DNA from: an uncultured Ruminococcus sp.
GTDB lineage: Bacteria; Bacillota; Clostridia; Oscillospirales; CAG-272
Assembly (NCBI GenBank): GCA_900551005.1
Contig: URUL01000010.1
Coordinates: forward strand, 1 to 33,842
Length of the DNA stretch: 33,842 nucleotides
Direction of reading: 5' to 3'
Below, piece by piece: positions 1 through 9,185 of the stretch; position 1 is the stretch's first letter; each line of letters opens with the position of its first letter. The notes beneath the pieces are model-generated. The model did not search any database and was not told where the DNA came from. It worked only from the letters and a program-made list of their open reading frames with translations. Made by a program: the position numbers and the translations under genes.

Positions 1-301
1 TGTCCGCATCCTCTTCCTTTTCATCCTCTTTTTTAAAGGCTTCCACGATCATCTGTATGCCGATGATCGAAAGCAGGATAAAAGCGATCCAGTGATCCAC
101 GGAGGTGATGTATTGTTCAAACTGCTTTCCGAGCAGCCAGCCGATAAAAGGCATCAGCGCCTGAAAGCCTCCGAAGAAAAGAGCCAGTATCAGCGCATTT
201 TTATAATTGATCCTGCGCATATTAAGCCCTTTGCATATTGCAACGGCAAATGCGTCCATGGCAAGTCCGACCGATAGCAGAATAAGCTCTATCGTGCCCA
301 T
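1..301 (-). CDS. mntP: Manganese efflux pump MntP (N-terminal 100 residues, cut by window edge)
   Basis: Inner-membrane Mn(II) exporter of the MntP (DUF204/YebN) family, which protects the cell against excess manganese. Only the first 100 codons lie in the window; the family is about 190 residues long. The start shows the family hallmark [15 protein letters not shown], with the conserved membrane Asp at residue 16. Hydrophobic helices follow at about residues 3-22, 35-58 and 70-88, then a charged Lys/Glu-rich loop. I chose the ATG at 301 because an AGAGGG Shine-Dalgarno lies 6 nt upstream. An in-frame ATG at 307 directly abuts that motif and is less likely. A consensus sigma-A promoter lies just upstream and the 5' leader is short, so the yybP-ykoY manganese riboswitch often found before this family is absent. 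The family call is very secure. Confidence 0.93.
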   Translation of the reverse strand, partial: MGTIELILLSVGLAMDAFAVAICKGLNMRRINYKNALILALFFGGFQALMPFIGWLLGKQFEQYITSVDHWIAFILLSIIGIQMIVEAFKKEDEKEEDAD

Positions 302-333
302 TTTCATCCCTCTTTTTTAAATAATGCTCAATC

Positions 334-362
334 ATGATATCACAAACGCGACTGTTTGTCAA
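334..362 (-). promoter_or_regulatory. Sigma-A promoter of mntP
   Basis: On the minus strand, TTGACA (362-357) and TATCAT (339-334) are separated by exactly 17 bp, about 30 nt before the mntP start. The leader is too short for a riboswitch. Confidence 0.8.
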
Positions 363-384
363 CAAAAATTTGCCGCAAGCTCCG

Positions 385-427
385 CGAAAGCAGAAATCGG
401 CAGAGGGACTGCCCTCTGCCGATTTTA
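385..427 (-). terminator. Rho-independent terminator after the ECF sigma gene
   Basis: A perfect 14-bp stem (394-407 with 412-425) has a 4-nt loop. It lies downstream of the sigma-factor gene ending at 455. The U-tract on the minus strand is moderate (ATTTCTGCTTT), so most of the strength is in the stem. Confidence 0.75.
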
Positions 428-454
428 TACAAATGAATAAAACGCTGTCTGACC

Positions 455-2086
455 TTATTTTGCGTAACTGAAATAGCCGAAATCGCCGTTTCCGCCGGTG
501 TAAAGTCCATTGTCTTTTACAAGAGCCGCGACGCAGCCTCTCATCCTGTAAAGCATCATGGAAACATAATAATCGAAATCGTCCTTGTAATAAGGCATGC
601 TGTATTTCGATATTACGGCGACCGCGTCGTCATGAAGCTTTTTCATCGCCGCCAGAAGAGCGTCGTATTCTCCCCTGTGCTCGCCTATCATAAGATTTAT
701 GAGCTCACTCAGCTTATCTCCCTCAAAAATAAGCACTGTCGGCTTGTATCTGTCGCCGTCCTTTACAAAGCAGCCGTTGTCGGAGAACATATCAAGTGTA
801 CTCTTTTGTGAATCGGTGAAGCCCTCTGCGCTGTATCCGTTTTTCACAAGCTCGCGGATTACTGCTAAATCTTTTGAATCACTACAAAAACAGTGATTTT
901 TATAAATCTGCTTTCCGAAACTGCCGTTGTCATCGACATAGCCGCGCAATTCCAACTTATTACCGTCATTGCGTGTAATCATTCCGCTGTCGCTGAAGCT
1001 GTACGCGTTGATTCTGCCGCGTCTTATACCCTGCTCATATCCGATAAATCCCCAGTTGCCGCCGTCTTTTCTCTTGTATCTGTTCCATACGGTGCCGTCG
1101 CTTGTCGCTTTCACTTTGTCTACAAGCTTCATGAAGAAGAACATCGTCGCATCCTGCTCGCTCATGGTGCTTTCGCCGATAAACTCCGCATAGTGCCCCG
1201 CTACGAAATCGCTTGCCATCTGCCAGAATTTCTTATAATTGTCATAGGCGAAATCCTCGCAGAGTGCGTTTATCTCTTCTCTGCACTCTTTCGGCGCGAT
1301 GAAAAAGCTCGTGATATACTTATCGCCGTCTATCTTGCGGAGAAGCTCGCTTTCTTCGAGAAGCGAAACCTCTTCCTCCATATAAGGCACGGCTATGCCG
1401 AGTTCTATTGCCAGTTCTTCGATAGTAGAGGGATTGTTATTTGCCTCGCAGAGGATATTTACAGGTATCTTTCTCCTCACCGCGCTCCACGGAAGACCCG
1501 ACGGCTGATTTCCCGATGACGCAAAGCTCAGCTCTTCGGGATTATAACTTCTTTTTCCGAATTCTCTTGCCATATTCATACCTTCTTTCAGTTTTTGTCT
1601 CGCACGGAAGAGCCTTGTCTTGACCGTGCCTTCGGGGATATTCATTTTATCGGCTATCTCGGAAATACGCCTGCCATGCACATAGTACATGACAAGAATA
1701 TCTCTGTATTCCGAAAGGATGAAAGCCAGCTCGCGGCGGATAAGCGCGATATCTTCTTTTTTTATGATATCGGAAACGAAATCGCTTTCGTCCGCTATCT
1801 CATATTCCGAAATATCGCCGTCATCGAATTTTTCGCGTCGCTCATGCTTCTGCTTTGCCCAGCGGCTGTAGATATTGCGCACTATCTGCCAGACCCAACC
1901 GGAAAAGCTCTCGGGGCAGGCGCCGCGGCGGAGCTGCTCTATCACTGCGAGCGCCGTCTCCTGCGAAAGCTCGGCGGCTTCCGCCTCTCCGCCCGTCTTT
2001 TTCAGGCAGTAATAATATATCCGCCCGAAATATTCCGAGGCAAACTCGTGTATGCGAAGCTCTGCGAGATTTTCACCTGTTTTCAT
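455..2086 (-). CDS. ECF-type sigma-70 factor with a long C-terminal extension
   Basis: RNA polymerase sigma factor of the ECF type. Residues about 10-80 form sigma region 2 (the FSGWVWQIVRNIYSRWAKQ stretch fits region 2.3/2.4). Residues about 115-168 form region 4, with the helix-turn-helix ISEIADKMNIPEGTVKTRLF. A normal ECF factor would end near residue 175. This protein continues for about 370 more residues. That part starts with a winged-helix-like segment (about 205-260, STIEELAIELGIAVPYMEEE) and continues with a domain I cannot assign, rich in Tyr, Asp and Gly. The extension may replace a separate anti-sigma factor as the sensing or inhibitory module (inference), because no anti-sigma gene is adjacent. 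The start at 2086 follows a GGGG-type Shine-Dalgarno 8-10 nt upstream. The gene lies 107 bp behind galE, separated from it by the galE terminator, so it should have its own promoter. Confidence 0.85.
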   Translation of the reverse strand: MKTGENLAELRIHEFASEYFGRIYYYCLKKTGGEAEAAELSQETALAVIEQLRRGACPESFSGWVWQIVRNIYSRWAKQKHERREKFDDGDISEYEIADESDFVSDIIKKEDIALIRRELAFILSEYRDILVMYYVHGRRISEIADKMNIPEGTVKTRLFRARQKLKEGMNMAREFGKRSYNPEELSFASSGNQPSGLPWSAVRRKIPVNILCEANNNPSTIEELAIELGIAVPYMEEEVSLLEESELLRKIDGDKYITSFFIAPKECREEINALCEDFAYDNYKKFWQMASDFVAGHYAEFIGESTMSEQDATMFFFMKLVDKVKATSDGTVWNRYKRKDGGNWGFIGYEQGIRRGRINAYSFSDSGMITRNDGNKLELRGYVDDNGSFGKQIYKNHCFCSDSKDLAVIRELVKNGYSAEGFTDSQKSTLDMFSDNGCFVKDGDRYKPTVLIFEGDKLSELINLMIGEHRGEYDALLAAMKKLHDDAVAVISKYSMPYYKDDFDYYVSMMLYRMRGCVAALVKDNGLYTGGNGDFGYFSYAK

Positions 2087-2157
2087 CCTGTTTCATCCCC
2101 TTTCGCTCAAGAAGTGTATGATTTTCGCTTTCGGTTCCCGAAAAATTTGATTTTTTT

Positions 2158-2186
2158 GAAAAAAAGCGCTCCGCCGAGGAGCGCCT
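2158..2186 (-). terminator. Rho-independent terminator of galE
   Basis: GCGCTCC (2166-2172) pairs with GGAGCGC (2178-2184) around a 5-nt loop. On the minus strand a run of seven T follows. It lies directly after the galE stop codon. Confidence 0.85.
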
Positions 2187-2192
2187 TTTCAT

Positions 2193-3209
2193 TTAGTCAT
2201 CATAACCGTGCGGATTATTCTTCTGCCAGCGCCATGAATCTCGGCACATATCGCAGAGATTTTTCTCAGCTGTCCAGCCGAGCTTTTCCTTCGCCTTGGT
2301 AGGGTCGGCATAGCATTCCGCTATATCGCCGGGACGACGTGCGTTTATCTCATACGGGATATCAACGCCTGAAACCTCGCTGAAGGTCTTGACCATCTCG
2401 AGTACGCTGTAGCCCTTGCCTGTTCCGAGATTGATGACATCAGCACCCTTGTTTTGCGCAGCATATTTTATCGCGCATACATGACCGCGTGCGAGATCTA
2501 CGACATGGATATAATCGCGTACACCGGTGCCGTCCGGCGTATCGTAATCGTTTCCGAAAACATGCAGCTTTTCCAATCTGCCGCTCGCGACCTGCGTGAT
2601 ATACGGCATAAGATTGTTCGGTATGCCCTGCGGATCTTCTCCGATAAGACCGCTTTCATGAGCACCTATCGGATTGAAATAACGGAGCAGAACGGCTGAG
2701 AACTGCGGATCCGCCTTACATACATCCTTCAAGATAAGCTCTATCATGTATTTCGTCCAGCCATACGGGTTCGTACATCTGCCGACGGCAGCATCCTCTT
2801 TTATCGGCACGGTGTCAGGCGCTCCGTAAACCGTGGCGGAAGAAGAAAATACGATATTATGCACACCGTATTTTTTCATCAGCTCAAGCAGGGTAAGCGT
2901 TGAATCAAGATTGTTTCTGTAATACTCAAGCGGCTTTTCAACGCTCTCGCCGACAGCCTTGTAGCCCGCGAAATGTATGATTGCATCGGGCTTTTCCTCG
3001 GCAAAAACCGCATCCATTGCCGTCTTGTCGCAAACATCCGCACAGTGGAATGCAAAGGGCGCTCCCGTTATTTTTTCAAGACGGGCAAGCACCTCGGGCT
3101 TGCTGTTTGAAAAATTGTCGACAATCACAACATCATGTCCCGACGCGCGAAACTCTATCGCCGTATGCGAGCCGATATAGCCGGCTCCGCCGGAAAGTAA
3201 TACCTTCAT
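2193..3209 (-). CDS. galE: UDP-glucose 4-epimerase
   Basis: NAD-dependent cytosolic enzyme that interconverts UDP-galactose and UDP-glucose (Leloir pathway and surface-glycan precursor supply). It is 338 residues, the usual GalE length. The Rossmann motif GGAGYIGSH is at residues 7-15, the catalytic SSSATVYG at 122-129, and the YxxxK pair at Y149/K153. The C-terminal part carries the GalE-specific stretches LRYFNPIGAH and DGTGVRDYIHVVDLA. I chose the ATG at 3209 because a GAAAGGA Shine-Dalgarno precedes it. The reading frame stays open upstream, but the next ATG would lie beyond the promoter. The gene is transcribed alone, divergently from nifJ, and ends in a good terminator. No other galactose genes are nearby, so a general role in nucleotide-sugar supply is likely. 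Confidence 0.96.
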   Translation of the reverse strand: MKVLLSGGAGYIGSHTAIEFRASGHDVVIVDNFSNSKPEVLARLEKITGAPFAFHCADVCDKTAMDAVFAEEKPDAIIHFAGYKAVGESVEKPLEYYRNNLDSTLTLLELMKKYGVHNIVFSSSATVYGAPDTVPIKEDAAVGRCTNPYGWTKYMIELILKDVCKADPQFSAVLLRYFNPIGAHESGLIGEDPQGIPNNLMPYITQVASGRLEKLHVFGNDYDTPDGTGVRDYIHVVDLARGHVCAIKYAAQNKGADVINLGTGKGYSVLEMVKTFSEVSGVDIPYEINARRPGDIAECYADPTKAKEKLGWTAEKNLCDMCRDSWRWQKNNPHGYDD

Positions 3210-3249
3210 ATTTATCACGTTCCTTTCAAACATATGAATTTTCGTATTT

Positions 3250-3278
3250 ATTTTATCAATACGAGAGACGTATGTCAA
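3250..3278 (-). promoter_or_regulatory. Sigma-A promoter of galE
   Basis: On the minus strand, TTGACA (3278-3273) is followed after 17 bp by TAAAAT (3255-3250). It lies about 40 bp before the chosen galE start and rules out the longer reading-frame start at 3290. Confidence 0.8.
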
Positions 3279-3395
3279 GACATTTTTCATATTAATTCTA
3301 TGCTTTTCGCCTATCGGTTGCTATTCGCTAACCGAAAAGAGCAGACTTTTTTGCAAAAAACTTTCAATTCGCGGCGACTTTTTTCGTACTATATA

Positions 3396-3424
3396 TTTAC
3401 TTTTCCGATTAAAAGTGATAATAT
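3396..3424 (+). promoter_or_regulatory. Extended -10 sigma-A promoter of nifJ
   Basis: TTTACT (3396-3401), a 17-bp spacer, and TAATAT (3419-3424) preceded by an extended -10 TG (3416-3417). About 60 bp upstream there is a TCGGTT(N10)AACCGA inverted repeat (3314-3335) that could be an operator; I do not recognise the regulator. Confidence 0.55.
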
Positions 3425-3462
3425 ATATTTATAATCCATTAAAAATTTCGGAGGAAAAAAAC

Positions 3463-6400
3463 ATGGCAAGAAAAAAGATTTCCATGGATGGCAATACCGC
3501 CGCGGCGCATGTCTCATATGCGTTCACCGAGGTTGCCGCTATCTATCCCATCACGCCTTCCAGCGTTATGGCCGAGCTGACCGACTCATGGTCTGCTACA
3601 GGACTTAAGAACATTTTCGGAGAAAAGGTAAGAGTTACCGAGATGCAGTCCGAGGCAGGTGCCGCAGGTACCGTTCACGGCTCTCTCGCAGCAGGTGCGC
3701 TTACAACAACATATACGGCTTCTCAGGGTCTGCTCCTGATGATTCCGAATATGTACAAGATCGCGGGCGAGCTTCTCCCCTGCGTTATTCATGTTTCCGC
3801 CCGTTGTGTTGCCTCTCATGCACTCAACATTTTCGGTGATCATTCCGACATTTATGCCTGCCGCCAGACCGGCTTTGCAATGCTCGCTTCCACTAACCCG
3901 CAGGAAGTCATGGACCTCGGTGCGGTTGCACACCTTTCCACAATAAAGGGCAGAGTTCCTTTCATCCATTTCTTTGACGGCTTCCGTACTTCTCATGAAA
4001 TTCAGAAGATCGAGCAGTGGGATTACAAGGATCTCGAGGATATGATCGATAAAGACGCCGTCGCCGAGTTCCGTGCACGCGCTCTCAATCCCGAGCATCC
4101 CGTTCTCCGCGGTTCTGCCGAAAACGGCGATATCTTCTTCCAGCACAGAGAGGCTTGCAACTCTTACTACAATGCTCTCCCCGCCATCGTGGAAGAATAC
4201 ATGAAGAAAGTAAACAAGAAGATAGGCACAAACTATAAGCTCTTCAACTATTACGGCCATCCCGAAGCTGAAAACGTCATCATCGCCATGGGCTCCATCT
4301 GCGATGTTGCGGAAGAGGTTATCGATTACCTCATAGCCAAGGGCAAGAAGGTCGGTCTCGTAAAGGTAAGACTTTACCGTCCTTTCTGCGCAGACAAGCT
4401 TGCCAAGGCTCTCCCCAAGACGGTTAAGAAGATCGCTGTTCTTGACAGAACCAAAGAGCCCGGCGCTCTCGGCGAACCGCTCTATCTTGATGTTGTTACG
4501 GCGCTCGCTCAGGAAGGCGTAGAGGCAAAGGTTGTCGGCGGCAGATACGGTCTCGGCTCCAAGGATACGACGCCCGCTTCCGTTTTTGCTGTTTTTGACA
4601 ATCTCGCAAAGAAAAATCCGAAGAACCACTTCACCATCGGCATCGTAGACGATGTTACGGGTTATTCTCTCCCCGAAAAAGCTGTTCCCGATACCGCTCC
4701 CAAGGGCACTATCTCCTGCAAGTTCTGGGGTCTCGGCGGCGACGGTACTGTCGGTGCGAATAAGAACTCCATCAAGATCATCGGCGACCATACCAATAAG
4801 TATATTCAGGCATATTTCCAGTACGACTCCAAGAAGACAGGCGGTGTTACCATTTCTCACCTGCGCTTCGGTGATTCGCCCATCAAGTCTTCCTACTACA
4901 TCACAAAGGCAGACTTTGTAGCATGCCACAATCCTTCTTATATGCTCAAGGGCTATAAGATCGTAAACGATGTAAAGCCCGGCGGTACATTCCTGCTCAA
5001 CTGCCAGTGGACGCCCGAGGAGCTGGACAAGCACCTCCCCGCTGAAGTCAAGAATTACATCGCCAATAACAATATCAAATTCTATACCGTTGACGCTATC
5101 GATAAGGCTCGTGAAATCGGTATGGGCAAGCGTACAAACACGATACTTCAGTCCGCATTCTTCGCTCTGGCAAATATCATGCCCATCTCCGAGGCTGTTG
5201 ATTACATGAAGTATATGGCAAAGAAGTCCTATCTCAAGAAGGGCGAAGCCGTAGTTGAAATGAACTACAAGGCTATCGATGCCGGTGTTGATGCCATCGT
5301 GGAGATCAAGGTTCCCGAATCATGGAAGACAGCTGTCGGCTCAGCCGCTGAAAAGGAAGTCACAGGCGATCGTCCCGAGCTCGTTAAATTCGTTCGTGAT
5401 ATCGTTCTTCCCGTTGCAAAGATGCAGGGCGATTCTCTTCCTGTTTCCAAGTTCGTCGACCTTGCCGACGGTACGCTTCCTCAGGGCGCTGCCGCTTATG
5501 AGAAGCGCGGCGTTGCCGTTGATGTTCCCGAATGGATCCCCGAAAACTGCATTCAGTGTAACCAGTGCTCTTATGTATGTCCTCATGCTACGATCCGTCC
5601 CTTCGCCATGAATGCCGATGAAGCGGCAAAGGCTCCCGCTTCAACGAAATTTACCGCAAAGATGACAGGCAAGGGCTGCGAAGATTATAAATTCACAGTA
5701 GCTGTCAGCCCGCTTGACTGTATGGGTTGCGGACTCTGCGTAAACGTATGTCCCGCAAAGACCAAGGCTCTCCGCATGGTTCCTCAGGAAAGTCAGGCAG
5801 ATCAGCAGGCAGTATTCGATTATGCTGTAGCCAATGTTTCCAAGAAGACACTTCCCTTCGCAGAAACGACTGTAAAGGGCAGCCAGTTCAATCAGCCGCT
5901 GCTTGAGTTCTCCGGTTCTTGCGCAGGCTGTGCCGAAACATCTTATGCACGTCTCATCACTCAGCTCTTCGGCGAGAGAATGTATATCTCCAATGCTACA
6001 GGTTGTTCCTCCATTTGGGGCGGCTCCGCACCTGCTACACCTTATACGGTAAATAAAGACAGCCACAAGGGTCCGGCTTGGGCGAACTCCCTCTTCGAGG
6101 ATAACGCAGAGCATGGTCTCGGTATTGCTCTCGGTCAGAAGGCAATACGCGAAAAGCTGAAAGCCAAGGTTGAAAAGCTTGCTTCCATCTGGGCTACAGA
6201 GGATATCAAGGCTGCAGCCGCTGAATGGCTCGCAACTTATGACGACGGCAAGACAAACGGCGCCGCTACAGATAAGCTCATCACCGCTCTCGAGGATGGA
6301 ATACTCACGGCAGACGAAGGCATCGCATTCCTTTCTTCCGAAGAGGGCAAGGCTCACTTCGGTGACAAGGCAGAGGAAATGCTTGCTCATATGCAGGCTC

Positions 6401-7125
6401 TTAAGGCGGCAGGCAAGAATTGCGATTGCGAAGCTTGCACGCTCGCTTCCGAGATCCTCGCAGAGAAGGATTACCTCTCCAAGAAGTCCATCTGGATATT
6501 CGGCGGCGACGGCTGGGCTTATGATATCGGCTTCGGCGGTCTCGACCATGTTATCGCTTCCGGCGAAGATGTAAACATCATGGTATTCGATACCGAAGTA
6601 TATTCCAATACGGGCGGTCAGGCTTCCAAGGCTTCCCAAATGGGTCAGGTTGCTCAGTTTGCGGCAGCAGGTAAGGCTACAAAGAAGAAAGACCTCGCAA
6701 GCATCGCCATGTCCTACGGTTACGTATACGTTGCTCAGATCGCTATGGGCGCAGATATGAACCAGACCATCAAGGCTATCTCGGAAGCGGAAGCTTACCA
6801 CGGTCCTTCTCTCATCATCGGCTATGCTCCCTGCGAGATGCACGGTGTCAAGGGCGGTATGGGTAACTGCCAGTCCGAAATGAAGAGAGCCGTTGATGCA
6901 GGCTACTGGAATATGTTCCGTTACAATCCTACCGCAGAGCCGAAGTTCTCGCTTGACAGCAAGGCTCCCACGGCGGATTATATGGAATTTATCAAGAGTG
7001 AGACACGTTATGCCCGTCTCATTCAGTCATTCCCCGAGAGAGCAAACGAGCTCTTTGAGACTGCTGAAGAGAATGCCAAGGCTAAGTACGAAAGACTCAC
7101 CAAGCTCGGCGAGCTTTACAAATAA
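3463..7125 (+). CDS. nifJ: Pyruvate:ferredoxin (flavodoxin) oxidoreductase
   Basis: Homodimeric cytosolic enzyme that oxidises pyruvate and CoA to acetyl-CoA and CO2 and passes electrons to ferredoxin. It is central to energy metabolism in anaerobes. It is 1220 residues, the single-chain (fused gamma-alpha-delta-beta) form. The N-terminal pyruvate/TPP domain starts at once (AAHVSYAFTEVAAIYPITPSS). The ferredoxin domain has two 4Fe-4S motifs, CIQCNQCSYVCP near residue 695 and CMGCGLCVNVCP near 751. The C-terminal TPP domain has CAGCAETSY near 820, GGDGWAYDIGFGG near 1013, and the YSNTGGQAS loop. Between the two parts of the TPP domain lies the usual clostridial insertion with a CDCEAC pair. 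The start at 3463 follows GGAGG with 8-nt spacing. The gene is monocistronic and codon use is strongly biased, which suggests high expression. Confidence 0.98.
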   Translation: MARKKISMDGNTAAAHVSYAFTEVAAIYPITPSSVMAELTDSWSATGLKNIFGEKVRVTEMQSEAGAAGTVHGSLAAGALTTTYTASQGLLLMIPNMYKIAGELLPCVIHVSARCVASHALNIFGDHSDIYACRQTGFAMLASTNPQEVMDLGAVAHLSTIKGRVPFIHFFDGFRTSHEIQKIEQWDYKDLEDMIDKDAVAEFRARALNPEHPVLRGSAENGDIFFQHREACNSYYNALPAIVEEYMKKVNKKIGTNYKLFNYYGHPEAENVIIAMGSICDVAEEVIDYLIAKGKKVGLVKVRLYRPFCADKLAKALPKTVKKIAVLDRTKEPGALGEPLYLDVVTALAQEGVEAKVVGGRYGLGSKDTTPASVFAVFDNLAKKNPKNHFTIGIVDDVTGYSLPEKAVPDTAPKGTISCKFWGLGGDGTVGANKNSIKIIGDHTNKYIQAYFQYDSKKTGGVTISHLRFGDSPIKSSYYITKADFVACHNPSYMLKGYKIVNDVKPGGTFLLNCQWTPEELDKHLPAEVKNYIANNNIKFYTVDAIDKAREIGMGKRTNTILQSAFFALANIMPISEAVDYMKYMAKKSYLKKGEAVVEMNYKAIDAGVDAIVEIKVPESWKTAVGSAAEKEVTGDRPELVKFVRDIVLPVAKMQGDSLPVSKFVDLADGTLPQGAAAYEKRGVAVDVPEWIPENCIQCNQCSYVCPHATIRPFAMNADEAAKAPASTKFTAKMTGKGCEDYKFTVAVSPLDCMGCGLCVNVCPAKTKALRMVPQESQADQQAVFDYAVANVSKKTLPFAETTVKGSQFNQPLLEFSGSCAGCAETSYARLITQLFGERMYISNATGCSSIWGGSAPATPYTVNKDSHKGPAWANSLFEDNAEHGLGIALGQKAIREKLKAKVEKLASIWATEDIKAAAAEWLATYDDGKTNGAATDKLITALEDGILTADEGIAFLSSEEGKAHFGDKAEEMLAHMQALKAAGKNCDCEACTLASEILAEKDYLSKKSIWIFGGDGWAYDIGFGGLDHVIASGEDVNIMVFDTEVYSNTGGQASKASQMGQVAQFAAAGKATKKKDLASIAMSYGYVYVAQIAMGADMNQTIKAISEAEAYHGPSLIIGYAPCEMHGVKGGMGNCQSEMKRAVDAGYWNMFRYNPTAEPKFSLDSKAPTADYMEFIKSETRYARLIQSFPERANELFETAEENAKAKYERLTKLGELYK

Positions 7126-7145
7126 GATAACATGCTGAAAAGCAT

Positions 7146-7184
7146 AAAATGCGTTCTGCCGATTGCGGCAGAACGCATTTTTAT
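7146..7184 (+). terminator. Strong terminator of nifJ
   Basis: A 16-bp perfect stem (7146-7161 with 7166-7181) has a 4-nt loop and ends in a T run. It lies 20 bp after the nifJ stop codon. Confidence 0.9.
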
Positions 7185-7214
7185 AGTCAACGATCATATG
7201 TTTCAGCCCATTTC

Positions 7215-7253
7215 GGCAAGCTGAAAGGGCGACGCAAAAGCGTCGCCCTTTCC
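7215..7253 (-). terminator. Terminator of the marR-ABC exporter operon
   Basis: GAAAGGGCGACGC (7223-7235) pairs with GCGTCGCCCTTTC (7240-7252) around an AAAA loop. It lies 30 bp after the stop of the last ABC gene on the minus strand. The U-tract is weak, but the 13-bp GC-rich stem is convincing. Confidence 0.75.
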
Positions 7254-7283
7254 TTGATTTTGAGTTTTCGTTTTCTCATTATA

Positions 7284-9185
7284 TCAGGTTGCTATTCCCT
7301 CAAACTGCGACATATAGAGTCCGTTATATACACCGCCTGCGGCGATCAGCTCGTCATGATTTCCTGCCTCCACTATTTTGCCGTCATCGAGTACGATGAT
7401 CTTATCCGCATCGCGTATGGTGGAAAGCCTGTGTGCAATAATCAGCGTTGTTCTTCCCTTCATCAGATTGATCATCGCACTCTGAATATCCATTTCCGTA
7501 CGTGTATCGACGCTTGATGTCGCCTCATCGAGAATGAGTATCTTCGGATCGGCGAGTATCGCGCGGGCTATGGTAAGAAGCTGCTTCTGACCTTGGCTGA
7601 TATTGCCGCCCGATTCATCAAGCACCGTCTCATAGCCCTCCGGCATGCGTGTGATAAAGTCATGTGCCTTTGCCGCACGGGCAGCAGCCTCTGTTTCCGC
7701 CTCGCTTGCATCAGGTCTGCCATAACGGATGTTGGCGCCTACGGTATCTGAGAAAAGCACCGTATCCTGCAAAACTATGGCGATATTCTTGCGGAGCGAA
7801 TCCTTTGTGATATCGCGTATATCCGTGCCGTCGAGAAGAATCTTTCCGCTGTCCGTTTCATAGAAGCGGGTGAGCAGATTGATAATCGTCGTTTTGCCGG
7901 AGCCTGTCTTGCCGACGATGGCTATCTTCTGCCCGCTCGATATCTCCAGATTGAAATCCTTCAGCACCGGTTCATTCGGAACGTAGGAGAAGAAGATATT
8001 TTTAAAAGAGATATTGCCATGTATATCGTCGGGAGAAAGCGCCTTTTTGCCCTCATCGATCTCATCGTCCTGATCCATTATTTCAAATACACGTTCTGCG
8101 CCCGTTATCGCGTTAAGTATCGAGGTATATTGGTTTGCGACCTCGTTGATAGGGCGCGTGAACTGCTTGGAATATTGAATAAAGACATATATCGTGGTGA
8201 TGCCGATCATGCCGTTCATCGTGAAGATGGCTCCGAAGATAACTATGAGAAGAAAACCCACATTACCGATGATGTTCATGAGCGGGCCCATGATACCACC
8301 GAATATTTCAGATTTTATTCCCGCCGTGCGCAGATCGTCACTCGTACCGTTAAATTCTTCTTTTATTTTCTTTTCATGACGGAAGGCAACGACCGTCTTA
8401 TAGCCCGTCACGCTCTCCTCCACCTGTGAATTGATGGCACCGAGAAGCTGTTGCTGGCGCATGAAATACTTGCGTACGTATTTTGTCAGCTTCGTGGTAA
8501 CAAGTATCGTAAGCGGTATCGTGACGAGGCTGATGAGCGTCATCTGCCAGCTGTGATAGAGCATCAGCGAAAAAGCACCGATGATCGTGATGATACTCGA
8601 GATAAGCGAAGTCATGGAGTTTGAGACCGTATTGGAGATATTTTCTATATCGTTTGTCATGCGGCTCATGATATCGCCGTGCGGATGATTATCGATATAC
8701 TTGATCGATAGCTTTTCTATTTTCCGGAAGAGGTCACCGCGCATGCGGTAAACCGTTCTCTGCGAGAGCTTCGCCGATATGTATCCCTGAATATAGGTGA
8801 AAAGTGAAGAGAGCAGATAGATGACTCCGAGGAATACCAGAATCTTTGCCATCCCGACAAAATCGACCTTCACCGTGCCATCCTCAAAGACGATCATCTT
8901 TCCGCCTTCATCGGTTGACGGGGTCAGAAATTTCAGCGCCTCTCCCTGAATGGAAGGCCCTGCGAGATTGAGCAGCGCCGATATGATGCCGCTTGCCACC
9001 AGCATGATGATCATAAATTTATTCGTGATGATATATTTAAAAAGTCTGCCGAGCGTCTTTTTCATATTTTTCGGCTTTTCCGCTACCATGCTCATACCGC
9101 GGTGCGGACCGCCGCCCGGACGCATATCAAACTGCTTTCTGCCTTCCGCAGGAGGAGCACTCATCTGTTTTTGCGTATTATTCAA
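7284..9185 (-). CDS. Heterodimeric ABC exporter, subunit with the catalytic ATP site
   Basis: Fused permease-ATPase half-transporter of the multidrug/lipid exporter type. Six membrane helices lie at about residues 55-345 and the nucleotide-binding domain at about 390-630. Walker A is GKTGSGKTT (about 425), the signature motif is altered to ISQGQ (about 530), Walker B is ILILDEATSSVD with the catalytic Glu, and the switch His is present (IIAHRLST). The partner has the opposite pattern, so the pair should have one active and one degenerate ATP site. The N-terminus is a 40-residue Gly/Pro/Met-rich cytoplasmic extension. The likely start is TTG at 9185, because AGAGGTGAG lies at good distance before it. 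GTG at 9194 touches that motif and ATG at 9164 has none. It overlaps the stop of the upstream subunit by 8 bp. The substrate is unknown. Confidence 0.92.
   Translation of the reverse strand: MNNTQKQMSAPPAEGRKQFDMRPGGGPHRGMSMVAEKPKNMKKTLGRLFKYIITNKFMIIMLVASGIISALLNLAGPSIQGEALKFLTPSTDEGGKMIVFEDGTVKVDFVGMAKILVFLGVIYLLSSLFTYIQGYISAKLSQRTVYRMRGDLFRKIEKLSIKYIDNHPHGDIMSRMTNDIENISNTVSNSMTSLISSIITIIGAFSLMLYHSWQMTLISLVTIPLTILVTTKLTKYVRKYFMRQQQLLGAINSQVEESVTGYKTVVAFRHEKKIKEEFNGTSDDLRTAGIKSEIFGGIMGPLMNIIGNVGFLLIVIFGAIFTMNGMIGITTIYVFIQYSKQFTRPINEVANQYTSILNAITGAERVFEIMDQDDEIDEGKKALSPDDIHGNISFKNIFFSYVPNEPVLKDFNLEISSGQKIAIVGKTGSGKTTIINLLTRFYETDSGKILLDGTDIRDITKDSLRKNIAIVLQDTVLFSDTVGANIRYGRPDASEAETEAAARAAKAHDFITRMPEGYETVLDESGGNISQGQKQLLTIARAILADPKILILDEATSSVDTRTEMDIQSAMINLMKGRTTLIIAHRLSTIRDADKIIVLDDGKIVEAGNHDELIAAGGVYNGLYMSQFEGIAT

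Noticed and set aside
307..455. yybP-ykoY manganese riboswitch before mntP
   Set aside because: The promoter lies only about 30 nt before the start, so there is no room for it.
1595..2302. Open frame on the plus strand over the ECF sigma gene and the galE end
   Set aside because: It crosses a terminator and two real genes and has no recognisable protein features.
3209..3290. Longer galE start at 3290
   Set aside because: The extra codons run through the promoter and are not GalE-like; the start at 3209 has a Shine-Dalgarno and the family N-terminus.
3586..5034. Long open frame (482 codons) on the minus strand inside nifJ
   Set aside because: It is the mirror of a strongly codon-biased real gene. 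The antisense product has no family features, no Shine-Dalgarno and no promoter. The same holds for 5641-6843.
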